DNA of 64,000 nucleotides from NCBI RefSeq assembly GCF_007747215.1, contig NZ_CP036273.1:7238322-7302321 (forward strand), read 5' to 3'. This DNA is from Urbifossiella limnaea (GTDB lineage Bacteria > Planctomycetota > Planctomycetia > Gemmatales > Gemmataceae). Under the pieces are notes generated by a model. It saw only the letters and a list, made by a program, of their open reading frames with translations, made no database searches and was not told the origin of the DNA. The translations under genes and the position numbers were made by a program. Below are positions 52,989 to 62,385 of this stretch, piece by piece. How positions within the stretch are numbered: the first letter of the stretch is position 1; each line of letters starts with the position of its first letter.

Positions 52989-53711
52989 TCAGGGCGACGG
53001 CAGCCCGCGGCGGGCGGCGGTGAGGTTTGCTTCGAGCTGATCCAGCACGCGCTTCCACTTCTGCGGGTCGGCGGTGATCGCGGCCGACAGTCGCCGCGCC
53101 TCGGCGGCTTCCGGCGCCGCCGCGTGCACCCCGCTGATCCGGTCGCACCGCTCGACGCACGCCAGGTACCGCTCGGCGGCGAAGTCGGCCCGCGCCGCGG
53201 CGAGCAGTTCGGAGGCGGCGCTCGGCACCACGGCCGCGGCCGGCTGCACCGCCGGGGGCGCCACCGCCGCCGGCTGGAACGCGACCGCCGGCTGTACTAC
53301 CGCCGCGGGCCGCGCGGCCGGCGCCTGGCGGAGGAACTCGGTCACCTGGGCGGCGTCGGCGAAGCCCTCGCGGCGGGCGATCACCTTCCCCTCGGGCGTG
53401 AGGAGGATGAGCGTCGGGAAGGCCTGGATGCCGGCGGCCTTGACGAGCCACGCGTCCTTGTCGGCGTCCACCCGCACGGGCACGACGGCGGCACTGACGG
53501 CGGCGACGACGGCGGGGGTGCGGAAGGTGGTGGCTTCCATCCGCTTGCACGGGCCGCACCACTCGGCGGCGAAGTCCAGCAGCAGCGGCTTGCCGGCGGC
53601 GGCGGCGTCCTTGCGGGCGGCGGCGTAGTCGGTCCGCCAGCGGACCTCTTGAGCCGCGGCGGGGGCGGCGGCCGCGAGCAAGCCGGCGACCACGAGCGTG
53701 GTGCGAATCAT
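52989..53711 (-). CDS. Exported thioredoxin-like protein
   Basis: 240 aa from ATG 53711. Signal peptide (TTLVVAGLLAAAAPAAAQ), then a thioredoxin fold with the WCGPCK motif (Cys52/Cys55) and cis-Pro in AFPTLILL. An Ala/Pro/Val-rich spacer (about 130-170) joins a short C-terminal helical domain (ELLAAARADFAAERYLACVERCDRISG), TPR-like in style. A role in oxidative folding or redox of exported proteins is likely. It is downstream, on the same strand, of the WD40 gene (87 bp). Confidence 0.88.
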   Translation of the reverse strand: MIRTTLVVAGLLAAAAPAAAQEVRWRTDYAAARKDAAAAGKPLLLDFAAEWCGPCKRMEATTFRTPAVVAAVSAAVVPVRVDADKDAWLVKAAGIQAFPTLILLTPEGKVIARREGFADAAQVTEFLRQAPAARPAAVVQPAVAFQPAAVAPPAVQPAAAVVPSAASELLAAARADFAAERYLACVERCDRISGVHAAAPEAAEARRLSAAITADPQKWKRVLDQLEANLTAARRGLPSP

Positions 53712-53798
53712 GACGCGCCTCCGTGCGCTGAACCCCGCATCATGCGGGGGCGGAGGCATACCGCGGGGGTGGCGGTGCCGCAACCCGAACGCGGGCGG

Positions 53799-55142
53799 CT
53801 ACGGCAGGGTGCCGCCGGTCGTGCGGATGTCGCCGGCCGGCGGCGGCGCCCCGAGTCGCGCCAGCGCCCGCGCCGCCGACCGCGTGCCCGCCGCCGACAG
53901 TTCGCGCAGCAGCGCCCGCGCCTCGGTCGTGTCCAGCGTTTCCAGCAGCTCCACCGCCCGCGCCTCGGTCAGCGCGTCGGCCGCGCCGCCGACCCGCAGC
54001 CGGGCCATCTTCGCCGCCGCGGTCGGTTCCAGCGCCAGCCGCGCGATCGCGCCGTACGCGACCGCCGCGTCCGGCGAGCCGAGGCGGTCCCACAACCTCG
54101 CCGCGCTCGTCTCGCGCTTCAGCTCGGCCGTCAGCGGCAGGTCGCGGATCCGCACCGGCCACACCAGCACGCCGGCGCCGGGGCCGGCCGTCAGCAGCCG
54201 CGAGCCGTCGGGCGTGAAGGCCGCGTCGCGGCACGGCGCCCCCGGCCCGGCCAGCCGCCGGCGCACGCCGAGCGTCGCCGTCTCGATCAGGTCGAGTTCG
54301 CCCCCGGGCCGGCCGACGGCGACCACCCGCGCGTCCGGCGACAGCGCCAGCGCCGCCGGCGTGACCGCGCGGAGCGGCGTCAGCGGGTCCACGGTCGGCA
54401 CGTCGGTGCGGACCGTTTCCAGCCCGGTGAGGATGTCGCGGGTGAGGACGCGCTCGGCGGTGCGCACCTTCAGCCCGGCGCCGTCCGGGGTGAACGTCGC
54501 GGCGCCGCCCTCGTCGAGCGCGAACACGCGGACCTCGCGGCCGGTGCCGATGTCCCACACGCGGGCGCTGCGGTCGGTGCCGACGGTCAGCGCCAGCCGG
54601 CCGTCGGGCGACACCTCCACCGTGCGGACCGGGCCGAGGTGGCCGACCGGCGCCGACAGCGGGCGGAACGTCCGCGCGTCCCAGGTGCGGATGAGGCCGT
54701 CGGCGGAGCCCGTGGCGAGGCGCTTGCCGTCGGGCGACGCGGCGACGGCGGTGACGCGGGCGGCGTGGCCGGCGAGCCGGGCGCGGTCCTGCTTGGCGGC
54801 GAAGTCGCGGACCACGGCGGTGCCGTCGGGGCCGATGACGACACCCAGGTCGGTGCCGGGGATGCTGCTGGCGCCCCAGCGGACGCGCGCCCCGGCGGTG
54901 CGCGGCGGCACGCCGGTGCGGAGCCGCTCGCCGGTGGTCGCGTCCCACACCGTCACGCGGTCGCCGGCGGCGGCGGCGACGTGCGAGACGAGTTCGGTTC
55001 CGTCGGCGGAGAAGACGAGTTCGGCGACGGGCCCGCCGGCGCGGAAGTGGGCGTCGCCGAGGCGGCGGGCGGCGCCGGGCGGCAGGTCGGCGGCGCGGGC
55101 CGGGGCGGCGAGGAGGAGCGCGAGAAGGCAGAGGCGGCGCAT
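53799..55142 (-). CDS. Exported WD40-repeat protein
   Basis: 447 aa, signal peptide (LCLLALLLAAPARAA). Six or seven WD40-like repeats can be followed: ELVFSADGTELVSH...VTVWDATTG, AVAASPDGKRLATGSADGLIRTWDARTF, TVEVSPDGRLALTVGTDRSARVWDIGTG, ALSPDARVVAVG, AAFTPDGSRLLTAG. The last 110 residues are helical (LWDRLGSPDAAVAYGAIARLALEP), as often seen in planctomycete WD40 proteins. Likely a scaffold in the cell envelope; partner unknown. Confidence 0.85.
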   Translation of the reverse strand: MRRLCLLALLLAAPARAADLPPGAARRLGDAHFRAGGPVAELVFSADGTELVSHVAAAAGDRVTVWDATTGERLRTGVPPRTAGARVRWGASSIPGTDLGVVIGPDGTAVVRDFAAKQDRARLAGHAARVTAVAASPDGKRLATGSADGLIRTWDARTFRPLSAPVGHLGPVRTVEVSPDGRLALTVGTDRSARVWDIGTGREVRVFALDEGGAATFTPDGAGLKVRTAERVLTRDILTGLETVRTDVPTVDPLTPLRAVTPAALALSPDARVVAVGRPGGELDLIETATLGVRRRLAGPGAPCRDAAFTPDGSRLLTAGPGAGVLVWPVRIRDLPLTAELKRETSAARLWDRLGSPDAAVAYGAIARLALEPTAAAKMARLRVGGAADALTEARAVELLETLDTTEARALLRELSAAGTRSAARALARLGAPPPAGDIRTTGGTLP

Positions 55143-55276
55143 GGCGACCCATCCGTGGGTGGCGACCGGCGGCGATGCTACACCGGCGCGGCGGGCGGGG
55201 GGAAGGGCGCCTTCCCGCCCGGCACGCCCCGCCGCGATATACTGGCAGGCAACACACCTTCCCCGAGGGCCGCGCC

Positions 55277-57304
55277 GTGCGCCCGCTCGCCGTGCTCGCC
55301 GTCGTCGCCGCCGTGTCCCTCGCCCAGTCGCCGGACGACGTGGAGAAGGCGCTCGCCCGCGCCGGGGCCAACCGCGCGCAGCTCGAGAAGGCCCTCGCCG
55401 CCGCGCCCGCCGACGAGCGGCCCGGCGTCGCCTTCCTCGTCGCCCACATGCCGGATCGCGATTTGAAGACGCTCACGGCCGAGTTCCTCCTCACGAACAC
55501 CAAGCTCGCCTACCGCGCCCGCCGCGAACTGCCGTGGGGCAAGGACGTGCCCGAAGAGCTGTTCCTCAACGACGTGCTGCCGTACTGCCACGTCGACGAG
55601 ACCCGCGACGCCTGGCGGCAGCAGCTGTTCGACCGCTGCGTGCCGCTCGTCAAGGACTGCAAGACGCCCGCCGAGGCCGTGCAGAAGCTGAACACCGCCC
55701 TGTTCCCGCAGCTGAAGGTCGGCTACTCCACGGGCCGGCGGGCGCCCAACCAGGGGCCGTTCGAGACGATCGAATCGGGCAAGGCGTCCTGCACCGGGCT
55801 GTCGATCCTGCTCGCCGACGCGTGCCGGGCGGTCGGCATCCCGGCCCGGCTCGCCGGCACCGCCAACTGGTCCGACAAGCGCGGCAACCACACGTGGGTC
55901 GAGGTGTGGGACGGCCGGTGGCGGTTCACCGGGGCGTGCGAGCCCGACCCGAACGGCCTCGACCGCGGGTGGTTCGTCGCCGACGCCGCCCGCGCCCAGA
56001 AGGACGTGCCCGAGCACGCCATCTTCGCCACCAGCTTCAAGGCCACCGGCACCGCCTTCCCGCTGGTGTGGGACCGCAAGAGCCGCGCCGTGCCCGGCGT
56101 GAACGTCACCGACCGCTACACGACGGCCGCCGCCACCGACGCGACGCGCTCCGCGGCGGCGCTCGCGGCGCTGAAGGCGGCGATCGCCGACCCCGCGGCC
56201 CTGACCGGCCTGGAGAAGCGCGACATCGCCGCCGTGCCGCTCACGAAGGCCGACGCCGAATCGGCCCGCGACCTCATCTGGAAGGCGCACGTCGCCAAGC
56301 TCAAGGTCGAGCGCGCCGCCGAGATGAAGGAGCGCGTCCTGAAGCACGGCGAGTTGCAGATGCCGTTCGACGTGAAGACGTTCGGCACGGCCCCCGCCGG
56401 CGGGCACAGCCTGTGGATTTCCCTCCACGGCGGCGGCGGCGCCCCGAAGAAGGTGAACGACCAGCAGTGGGAGAACCAGAAGCGCCTCTACACCCTCGAC
56501 GAGGGCGTGTACGTCGCCCCGCGGGCGCCCACGAACACGTGGAACCTGTGGCACGAAGGGCACATGGACGCCCTGTACTCGCGGCTGATCGAAAACATGG
56601 TGGCACTGGAGGGCGTGAACCCCGACAAGGTCTACATCCTGGGCTACTCCGCCGGCGGCGACGGCGTCTACCAGATGGCCCCGCGGATGGCCGACCGGTG
56701 GGCCGCGGCGGCGATGATGGCCGGGCACCCGAACGGCGTGTCGCCGCTGTCGCTGCGGAACGTGCCGTTCGCCCTCCAGGTGGGCGAGAACGACACGGCC
56801 TACAACCGCAGCAAGGTCGGCCGCGAGTTCGGCGAGCACCTCGACAAGCTGCGGCTGGCCGACCCCGGCGGGTACGAGCACCTGGTAAAGATTCACCCCG
56901 GCAAGGGCCACTGGATGGACCGCGAGGACAAGCTGGCCCTGCCGTGGATGGCGAAGTTCACGCGGACGCCGGTGCCGGACCGCGTGGTGTGGCACCAGTC
57001 GGGCAACCTGCACGACCGCTCGTACTGGCTCGCGGTGCCGCAGCTCGGCGGCCTGCACACGGTGGTGACGGCGAAGCGGGCCGGGCAGACGATCGAGGTG
57101 GCGAGCGTCGGCGTGAAGCGGGTGCTGGTGCGGCTCGACGACCGGGTGGCGGACCTGGACCGGCCGGTGCGGGTCGTGAGCGACGGCAAGGAGCTCTACG
57201 CCGGCTCGCCGCCGCGGACCGCGGCGGTGCTGGCGAAGACGCTGGCCGGCCGCGGCGACCCGCGGCTGATGTTCAGCGCCGAGGTGGCGGTGGAGCTGCC
57301 GTAG
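55277..57304 (+). CDS. Exported transglutaminase-like / alpha-beta hydrolase fusion
   Basis: 675 aa from GTG 55277. Signal peptide (PLAVLAVVAAVSLAQ). A transglutaminase-like domain (about 100-235) has Cys172 (GKASCTGLS), His205 (GNHTWVEVW) and Asp224 (CEPDPNG), the expected triad. After a helical linker an alpha/beta-hydrolase domain (about 365-600) has Ser458 in GYSAGGDGVY, an intact nucleophile elbow, and a His in PGKGHWMD. A beta-domain closes the protein. It could cross-link or hydrolyse peptide or ester bonds in the envelope. The two active sites in one chain are notable. Confidence 0.85.
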   Translation: MRPLAVLAVVAAVSLAQSPDDVEKALARAGANRAQLEKALAAAPADERPGVAFLVAHMPDRDLKTLTAEFLLTNTKLAYRARRELPWGKDVPEELFLNDVLPYCHVDETRDAWRQQLFDRCVPLVKDCKTPAEAVQKLNTALFPQLKVGYSTGRRAPNQGPFETIESGKASCTGLSILLADACRAVGIPARLAGTANWSDKRGNHTWVEVWDGRWRFTGACEPDPNGLDRGWFVADAARAQKDVPEHAIFATSFKATGTAFPLVWDRKSRAVPGVNVTDRYTTAAATDATRSAAALAALKAAIADPAALTGLEKRDIAAVPLTKADAESARDLIWKAHVAKLKVERAAEMKERVLKHGELQMPFDVKTFGTAPAGGHSLWISLHGGGGAPKKVNDQQWENQKRLYTLDEGVYVAPRAPTNTWNLWHEGHMDALYSRLIENMVALEGVNPDKVYILGYSAGGDGVYQMAPRMADRWAAAAMMAGHPNGVSPLSLRNVPFALQVGENDTAYNRSKVGREFGEHLDKLRLADPGGYEHLVKIHPGKGHWMDREDKLALPWMAKFTRTPVPDRVVWHQSGNLHDRSYWLAVPQLGGLHTVVTAKRAGQTIEVASVGVKRVLVRLDDRVADLDRPVRVVSDGKELYAGSPPRTAAVLAKTLAGRGDPRLMFSAEVAVELP

Positions 57305-57373
57305 GGGCTGTGAGACGTTGGGACCGGGCCGTGGCTTCGACCGACCGTCACTCGGCACGACCGGAGACCGCCG

Positions 57374-58396
57374 ATGGCCGACAGCCGACAACTCCCCAGC
57401 TCGATGGTCGCCGCCGAGTTCGGCGAGGTGAACGTCCGCCCCGCCGGCGGCGCCGTCGAGGTCACCTTCACCGTGGCGATGGAGCCGCAGGGCGTCGACG
57501 CCGAGGGCTGGCAGACCGGCGTGGCCCTCGACGCCAGCGCGTCCATGCGGAAGGCCTACGGCCGGCAGCTCACCGGCACCATACCCGTCGCCGTGCAGGC
57601 CGAGTACCGGGCGCGCGGGTGGATGGCCGAGCGCGTCGAAGACGGCAAGTCCACGCTGAAGCTGAAGGCCGCCGGGCACGACGACGCCGTCCGCCGCGGC
57701 TACCTCCGGTTCGGCGAGAACGTCGTCGAGCCACGGGCCCGGGAGTTCATCTCGTACCTCGCCGGCAACCTCGACGCCGACGGCGGCACCACCGTCGTGT
57801 ACTGGGCGTGCGACGACGGCCGCGGCGTCGAGGTGCTCGGCGACTTCACCGCCGACCAGTGCCGCACGCTGGCCCTCGGCGGCCCCGCCGCGGCGCGCTT
57901 CGGCACCGGCACCTACCTGCTGCCGGCGCTCGACTACTTCCTGACGCGGTTCGCGGACGCCGCCCGCGGCATGTACCTGTTCGTGACCGACGGCCGGCTC
58001 GACGACCTGGACGCCGTCAAGCGCGCGACCACGCAGCTGGCGAAGCGCATCGCCGCGGGCCAGCGGAACCCGGTGAAGTGCGTCCTGATCGGCGTCGGCG
58101 AAGCGATCGACGAGGGGCAGATGGAGGAACTCGACGACCTCGACACCGGCACCGACGTGGACATCTGGGACCACAAGATCGCGGCCGAGATGCGGGCGCT
58201 GACGGAGATCTTCGCCGAGGTGGTGGACGAGAACCAGATCGTGGCGCCGCGGGCGGCACTGTACGACTCGGCCGGCCGACTGGCGCGCGAGTTCACCGAC
58301 GGGATGCCGGCGAAGGTGACGTTCCGGGTGCCGGCCGGGAGCGACTGGTTCGAGCTGGAGATCGAGGGGCAGCGGGTCCGGCAGCGGCTGCGGTGA
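57374..58396 (+). CDS. von Willebrand factor A domain protein (TerF/TerY-like)
   Basis: 340 aa from ATG 57374. vWA fold with a MIDAS motif D53-x-S55-x-S57 (GVALDASASMRKAYG), a following conserved Thr region (FGTGTYLLPALDYFL), and the acidic VTDGRLDD. Near the C-terminus LDTGTDVDIWDHKIAAEMRALTEIFAEVVDENQ is characteristic of a subfamily also found in cyanobacteria and related to tellurium-resistance TerF-type proteins. It probably binds Mg2+ and a partner protein. No export signal. A 150-bp inverted-repeat region separates it from the coiled-coil gene. Confidence 0.8.
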   Translation: MADSRQLPSSMVAAEFGEVNVRPAGGAVEVTFTVAMEPQGVDAEGWQTGVALDASASMRKAYGRQLTGTIPVAVQAEYRARGWMAERVEDGKSTLKLKAAGHDDAVRRGYLRFGENVVEPRAREFISYLAGNLDADGGTTVVYWACDDGRGVEVLGDFTADQCRTLALGGPAAARFGTGTYLLPALDYFLTRFADAARGMYLFVTDGRLDDLDAVKRATTQLAKRIAAGQRNPVKCVLIGVGEAIDEGQMEELDDLDTGTDVDIWDHKIAAEMRALTEIFAEVVDENQIVAPRAALYDSAGRLAREFTDGMPAKVTFRVPAGSDWFELEIEGQRVRQRLR

Positions 58397-58417
58397 GGGG
58401 GTCTGGCTTTTGTCCGC

Positions 58418-58564
58418 AGCCCCGGAGGGGCGGCAGCCAATAGCCCAGGGCGTCAGCCCCGGGTGGCGTAGGCGTGGTCCAAGGGGCGTGGCTCCCACGA
58501 ACTCCGCCGTAGGCTACCCAGGGTTTATACACCCTGGGCTATTGACTGCCGCCCCTCCGGGGCT
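58418..58564. repeat. Inverted repeat, 33-bp arms with one mismatch
   Basis: Arms 58418-58450 and 58532-58564. The interior includes another stem (ACCCAGGGT near 58516 with ACCCTGGG near 58531). The arm consensus CCCCGGAGGGGCGGCAG is a familiar type of dispersed planctomycete repeat. It lies between the vWA and coiled-coil genes, 38 bp before the latter's ATG. Confidence 0.88.
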
Positions 58565-58601
58565 CCGAACACAAGCCTGGCGGTACGAGCGGGAGCGTCC
58601 C

Positions 58602-59834
58602 ATGCGCGTGTTGTTCCAGGTGTCGGCGCTGGCGCTGCGGCAGGTGCTCGGCCCCGGGTCCGACTCGGCGCTCATGGCCGTCGGCAGCCGCTTCCAGGAC
58701 CGCAGCGCGCGCCTGCTCGAAACCCTGAAGGGGGCCAACGCCCAGGCGTGGCGCGCCATCGAGATCGCCCTCGCCGGCGCGTCGTGGTGGGACAAGTGCA
58801 AGCTGGCCGTGTCCAGCGGCGAGCAGGCCGCCTTCCGCACGCAAGTGGCCGCGTTCCTGCAGGCCACCCCGTGCGACGACCTGCCCGACGCCGGCCCGGA
58901 GTTCCGCAAGCGCTGCCTCGCCGAGCTGAAGGCCGCCCGCAAGGCCCGGCTCCTCCCCGGGGACCAGCTCGGCGACCCCGCCGCGCTCGACGCCGCCGCC
59001 AAGTCGCTGGCCCGGTTCGACGACCCGAAGGCCGTCCTCGACGCCGAACTCGCCGCCGTCCGCCGCACGAGCCAGGAGCTCCAGCAGGCCGGGTTCGCCG
59101 AGCTCGGCCGGTTCGTGGCGCTGAAGCCGCCGCAGGGGCAGCCGCTGCTCGTCGTCGCGGTGCAGTACTTCTTCCGCAAGGACGTACAGGCCGACACCGA
59201 GCTCGCGGCCGAGTTCCAGTTCCAGGAAGTGGAGAAGCTGTCGCAGCGGCAGGAGGCCGGGTTCGCCGGGTTGCAGCAGGCCGTGGCCGCGCAGGGCGCC
59301 CGGCTCGACCAGCTGCTCGCCGACGCGATGACGCTCCTGGAGGACACGCACGCCCTGGCCGCGGAGACGCGCGACGTGGGGCTGGCGGTGCAGACGGACG
59401 TGCAGGCCCTGAAGGCGGAGATGGCGCAGCAGAACGAGCAGCTGCGGCAGATGTACCAGGCGATGCTCGACCTGATGGCCCGGCAGGCGGCGCCCGCTCC
59501 GGTCGCGGCCGCGGCGCCGGTCACGGCGCCGCCCGAGCCGTCGGAGGCGGTGGTGGCGGAGATGCGGACGCTGGTGGACGAGTGCGCGACGATGCCGGCG
59601 GAGGAGAAGCGGCGGCACAAGGCGCTATTCCGGGCGGTGGGGCGGATGAAGGCGGCGGTGCGGACGCACGACGCGAAGCGGCAGATGCGCAAGGGCGTGC
59701 TGCCGTCGGCGCTGTTCACCGGCTCGCCGCCGCCGCCGGCACCTGTGGTGAAGCCCGCCGCGCCGCCGCCGAGCGGCGAGTCGGTGTTCGGGGCGCTGCC
59801 GAAGTCGCGGCGCCTCCGGCCGCCGCAGAAGTGA
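58602..59834 (+). CDS. Coiled-coil protein, possible conflict/signalling component
   Basis: 410 aa from ATG 58602. N-terminal domain (about 1-190) begins MRVLFQVSALALRQVLGPG and continues with helices (WRAIEIALAGASWWDKCKLAV, FRKRCLAELKAARKARLLPG) and a segment VAVQYFFRKDVQADTELAAEFQFQEVEKL that I associate with N-terminal regions of large planctomycete signalling ATPases. Residues 215-300 form a long coiled coil with heptads (RQEAGFAGLQQAVAAQGARLDQLL ... AEMAQQNEQLRQMYQAMLDLM). The C-terminus is Pro-rich. I know no function. Neighbouring vWA and propeller proteins suggest a multi-component assembly. Confidence 0.65.
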   Translation: MRVLFQVSALALRQVLGPGSDSALMAVGSRFQDRSARLLETLKGANAQAWRAIEIALAGASWWDKCKLAVSSGEQAAFRTQVAAFLQATPCDDLPDAGPEFRKRCLAELKAARKARLLPGDQLGDPAALDAAAKSLARFDDPKAVLDAELAAVRRTSQELQQAGFAELGRFVALKPPQGQPLLVVAVQYFFRKDVQADTELAAEFQFQEVEKLSQRQEAGFAGLQQAVAAQGARLDQLLADAMTLLEDTHALAAETRDVGLAVQTDVQALKAEMAQQNEQLRQMYQAMLDLMARQAAPAPVAAAAPVTAPPEPSEAVVAEMRTLVDECATMPAEEKRRHKALFRAVGRMKAAVRTHDAKRQMRKGVLPSALFTGSPPPPAPVVKPAAPPPSGESVFGALPKSRRLRPPQK

Positions 59835-59894
59835 CGCTGGCGTCCGCCCGTGAGGCTGGTAGAATCCACGCCCCCCCACCGCCCGGGTGACGCG

Positions 59895-61430
59895 ATGCCG
59901 CCCCGCCCCCGCCCCGAGCATGACGACCGCCCGCGCCGCCGCCGCGACCTGCCCGGCGGCAACGAGGCGTGGCTCGTGTTCGGCATCGTCGGCGTGCTCA
60001 TGCTGGTGTCGCTCGCGGCCGTCGGCGTCATCGTCGCCGGCTTCGTGTTCGTGGCGGTGACGCGCGACCGGGACGAGCCGCCGGAGCAGCCGCCCGAGGT
60101 CGCCGCGCTGCCGCCGCCGCGCCAGCCCGAGCGACCCGCGCCGATGCCGGCACCGCCGGCGCAGGTCGTGCCCCGGATCGACCTGGAGCCACCGCCGCCG
60201 GACCTGACCAAACTCGATCCGGGGTTCGACCCGTCCGCGACCGTGCCGCCGATGCCGGTCACGCCCCCGCCGTTCGTGCCACCGCCGGCGTTCACGCCCC
60301 CGCCGTTTGTACGGCCGCCGACGGGCTTCCCCGTGCCGCCCGCCGCGGCGCCGCGCGACTGGTCGCGCCCGCTCGCCGACGTGAAGCCGGCCGCGGGCGT
60401 GTCCACGGCCGTCAAGCTGTTCGGTCCGATGCAGTCGGACGGCATCCTCCGCTTCACCAGGCTCGCCCTCGACCCGCCGCCGCCGCCCCAGAACCGGGCG
60501 TTCGAGACGGTCGGCTACCCCGGAGTGTGCTGGTCGCCGAAGGGCGACGCCGGGTTCGTGCTGACGGGCCGCGGCAAGCTGACGCGGTTCCGCCACCCCG
60601 GCGGCGCCGCCGAGCGCGTCGCCGACTGGGACCAGGACGCCGGCTCGCTCGGGTGGTCGGCGGCCGGGCTCGTCGCGTGCCTGCCGCAGCTGCACGAGGT
60701 GTGGGTGGTGAACCCGGACACCCTCGCCGTCACCCGGCGGGTCGGCGTGTCCGGGCTGTACCGGGTGCTCACCGGGCCGGGCCTGACGGACGCCTTCGCC
60801 CTGTGCCGCGAGAACGGCACCGATGCGGTCGTCCGCGTCGGGCTGGCCGACGGCAAACTCGCCGAACTGCTCCCCGAGCGCGGCGACCGCAAGAACGTGA
60901 TGCTGCAGCCGTCCCGCCGGCTCTCGGGCGCCGCGCTGGCCCCGGACGGCAAGTACCTGTACGCCGAGGTCGGCATCTCGTCGCTCGGCCGCTACCGCAT
61001 CGAGCCGAACAAGCTGGTGCTGGAAACGGCCACCGACCGGATCATCTCGGGGGCGCAGGTGGGGGCGTGCGTCAGCCCGGACGGGAAGCTCGTGGCGTAC
61101 CCGTCCGGCGGCGGCAACTCGAACGCCGACGGGCCGTACTCCACGTTCGTGTACCGCGCCGACGACCTCTCCCGGCCGCACGCCACGGTGAAGTCCGGGG
61201 CGTACCCGAACGTGATGGGGTTCGACCCGGTCGGGAAGCGCGTCTACGCGCACAACTACGACCTGCCGCTGCGGGTGTACGACGAGAACGGCACCCACCG
61301 CGGCGACTCGAAGCTCGGCGGCGACGACCGCGGCGTGAACAACGGCGTCGGCTACGTCCCGCACCCGAACGGCCGCGCCCTGCTGGTGCGGACGAACGGG
61401 TGGGTCGCCTACGTCGAATTCAACCCCTGA
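59895..61430 (+). CDS. Membrane-anchored beta-propeller-like protein with Pro-rich linker
   Basis: 511 aa from ATG 59895, 60 bp after the coiled-coil gene. Residues 1-25 are Arg/Pro-rich, one membrane span follows (WLVFGIVGVLMLVSLAAVGVIVAGFVFVAV, about 26-56), then a Pro-rich linker to about residue 160. From 185 to 511 there are propeller-like repeats (VCWSPKGDAGFVLTG, GSLGWSAAGLVACL, AALAPDGKYLYAEVG, ACVSPDGKLVAYPS). The propeller is probably outside the cytoplasm. Co-transcription with the coiled-coil gene is likely. Function unknown. Confidence 0.75.
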   Translation: MPPRPRPEHDDRPRRRRDLPGGNEAWLVFGIVGVLMLVSLAAVGVIVAGFVFVAVTRDRDEPPEQPPEVAALPPPRQPERPAPMPAPPAQVVPRIDLEPPPPDLTKLDPGFDPSATVPPMPVTPPPFVPPPAFTPPPFVRPPTGFPVPPAAAPRDWSRPLADVKPAAGVSTAVKLFGPMQSDGILRFTRLALDPPPPPQNRAFETVGYPGVCWSPKGDAGFVLTGRGKLTRFRHPGGAAERVADWDQDAGSLGWSAAGLVACLPQLHEVWVVNPDTLAVTRRVGVSGLYRVLTGPGLTDAFALCRENGTDAVVRVGLADGKLAELLPERGDRKNVMLQPSRRLSGAALAPDGKYLYAEVGISSLGRYRIEPNKLVLETATDRIISGAQVGACVSPDGKLVAYPSGGGNSNADGPYSTFVYRADDLSRPHATVKSGAYPNVMGFDPVGKRVYAHNYDLPLRVYDENGTHRGDSKLGGDDRGVNNGVGYVPHPNGRALLVRTNGWVAYVEFNP

Positions 61431-61632
61431 CCGACACCCCCGACGCGGGCCGCACCTGTACCGGGGGCACCCGCCGACCGTCTCGCCTTCGGCTCCTCCG
61501 CCGCCCCCGACTCCTTCCCCACCTCCGCCCGCTCCGGGGAGCCGGCCGACCGCTTCCGCGGGCACGGGGACGGCGCCGGCCCGCGGGCGTATCCTGACCC
61601 CCGGACCACTCGCCCACGGACGGCGCCCGCGA

Positions 61633-62385
61633 ATGAACTTCCTCGTCACCGCCGGGAACACGCAGTCGCCGATCGACCGGGTGCGGTGCGTCACGAACGT
61701 GTTCACCGGCCGCACCGGGGCCGCCGTCGCCCGCACCGCCTGGGGCCGCGGCCACACCGTCACCCTCGCCACGTCCAACCCCGAAAGCCTGCCCGAGTTC
61801 GGCGTCAACCCGAAGGACCCCGGCGAGCGGTTCACCGTGCTGCCGTACCGCACGTTCGACGACCTGGCCCGGATCCTCCAGCAGCAGCTCCGCGGCGTAC
61901 CGTTCGACGCCGTCTGCCACGCCGCCGCCGTCAGCGACTACCTCCCCGCCGGCACGTTCGCCCCGGAGCCGGGTACGTTCTTCAACGCCCGCCTCGGCGA
62001 GTGGGAGGCGATGATCGGGCCGCCGCGGCTGGCCGAGCAGACGGCGCCTAAGATCAAGAGCAGCGAGCCCGAGCTGTGGGTGCGGCTGGTGCGGGCGCCG
62101 AAGCTCGTGGACCGCTTCCGGGAGCCGTGGGGCTTCGCCGGCGTGCTCGTAAAATTCAAGCTGGAGGTCGGCCTCGGCGACGAGGAGCTGGTGGCGGTGG
62201 CGGACGAGTCCCGGCTGGCGAGCGGGGCCGACCTGATGGTGGCGAACACGCTGGAGGGCGCGGCGCACTTCGCGTACCTCGGGCCGCTGAACGACCGCTA
62301 CGACCGGGTGCCGCGGCGCGACCTGCCGGACCGGCTGATCCTGGCGGTCGAGGAGCTGTACCAGAAGCGGGTGGCGAATGGCTAA
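61633..62385 (+). CDS. coaB: Phosphopantothenate-cysteine ligase (CoaB) domain protein
   Basis: 250 aa. It resembles the CTP- or ATP-dependent ligase half of Dfp/CoaBC: start FLVTAGNTQSPIDRVRCVTN (VTAGGT-E-ID-VR pattern), SGxxG-like NVFTGRTGAAVA, HAAAVSDYLP and LKFKLEV, and late LMVANTLEG. It joins phosphopantothenate and cysteine in coenzyme A synthesis. In most bacteria it is fused behind CoaC; here it is a separate gene placed before coaC, with an 8-bp overlap. The symbol is an inference from this pairing. A ribosome site is not obvious. Confidence 0.8.
   Translation: MNFLVTAGNTQSPIDRVRCVTNVFTGRTGAAVARTAWGRGHTVTLATSNPESLPEFGVNPKDPGERFTVLPYRTFDDLARILQQQLRGVPFDAVCHAAAVSDYLPAGTFAPEPGTFFNARLGEWEAMIGPPRLAEQTAPKIKSSEPELWVRLVRAPKLVDRFREPWGFAGVLVKFKLEVGLGDEELVAVADESRLASGADLMVANTLEGAAHFAYLGPLNDRYDRVPRRDLPDRLILAVEELYQKRVANG

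Noticed and set aside
53698-58443. A 1581-codon plus-strand open frame crossing several genes
   Set aside because: Composition is Arg/Pro/Ala-biased noise and it crosses well-supported genes on both strands (thioredoxin, WD40, transglutaminase, vWA).
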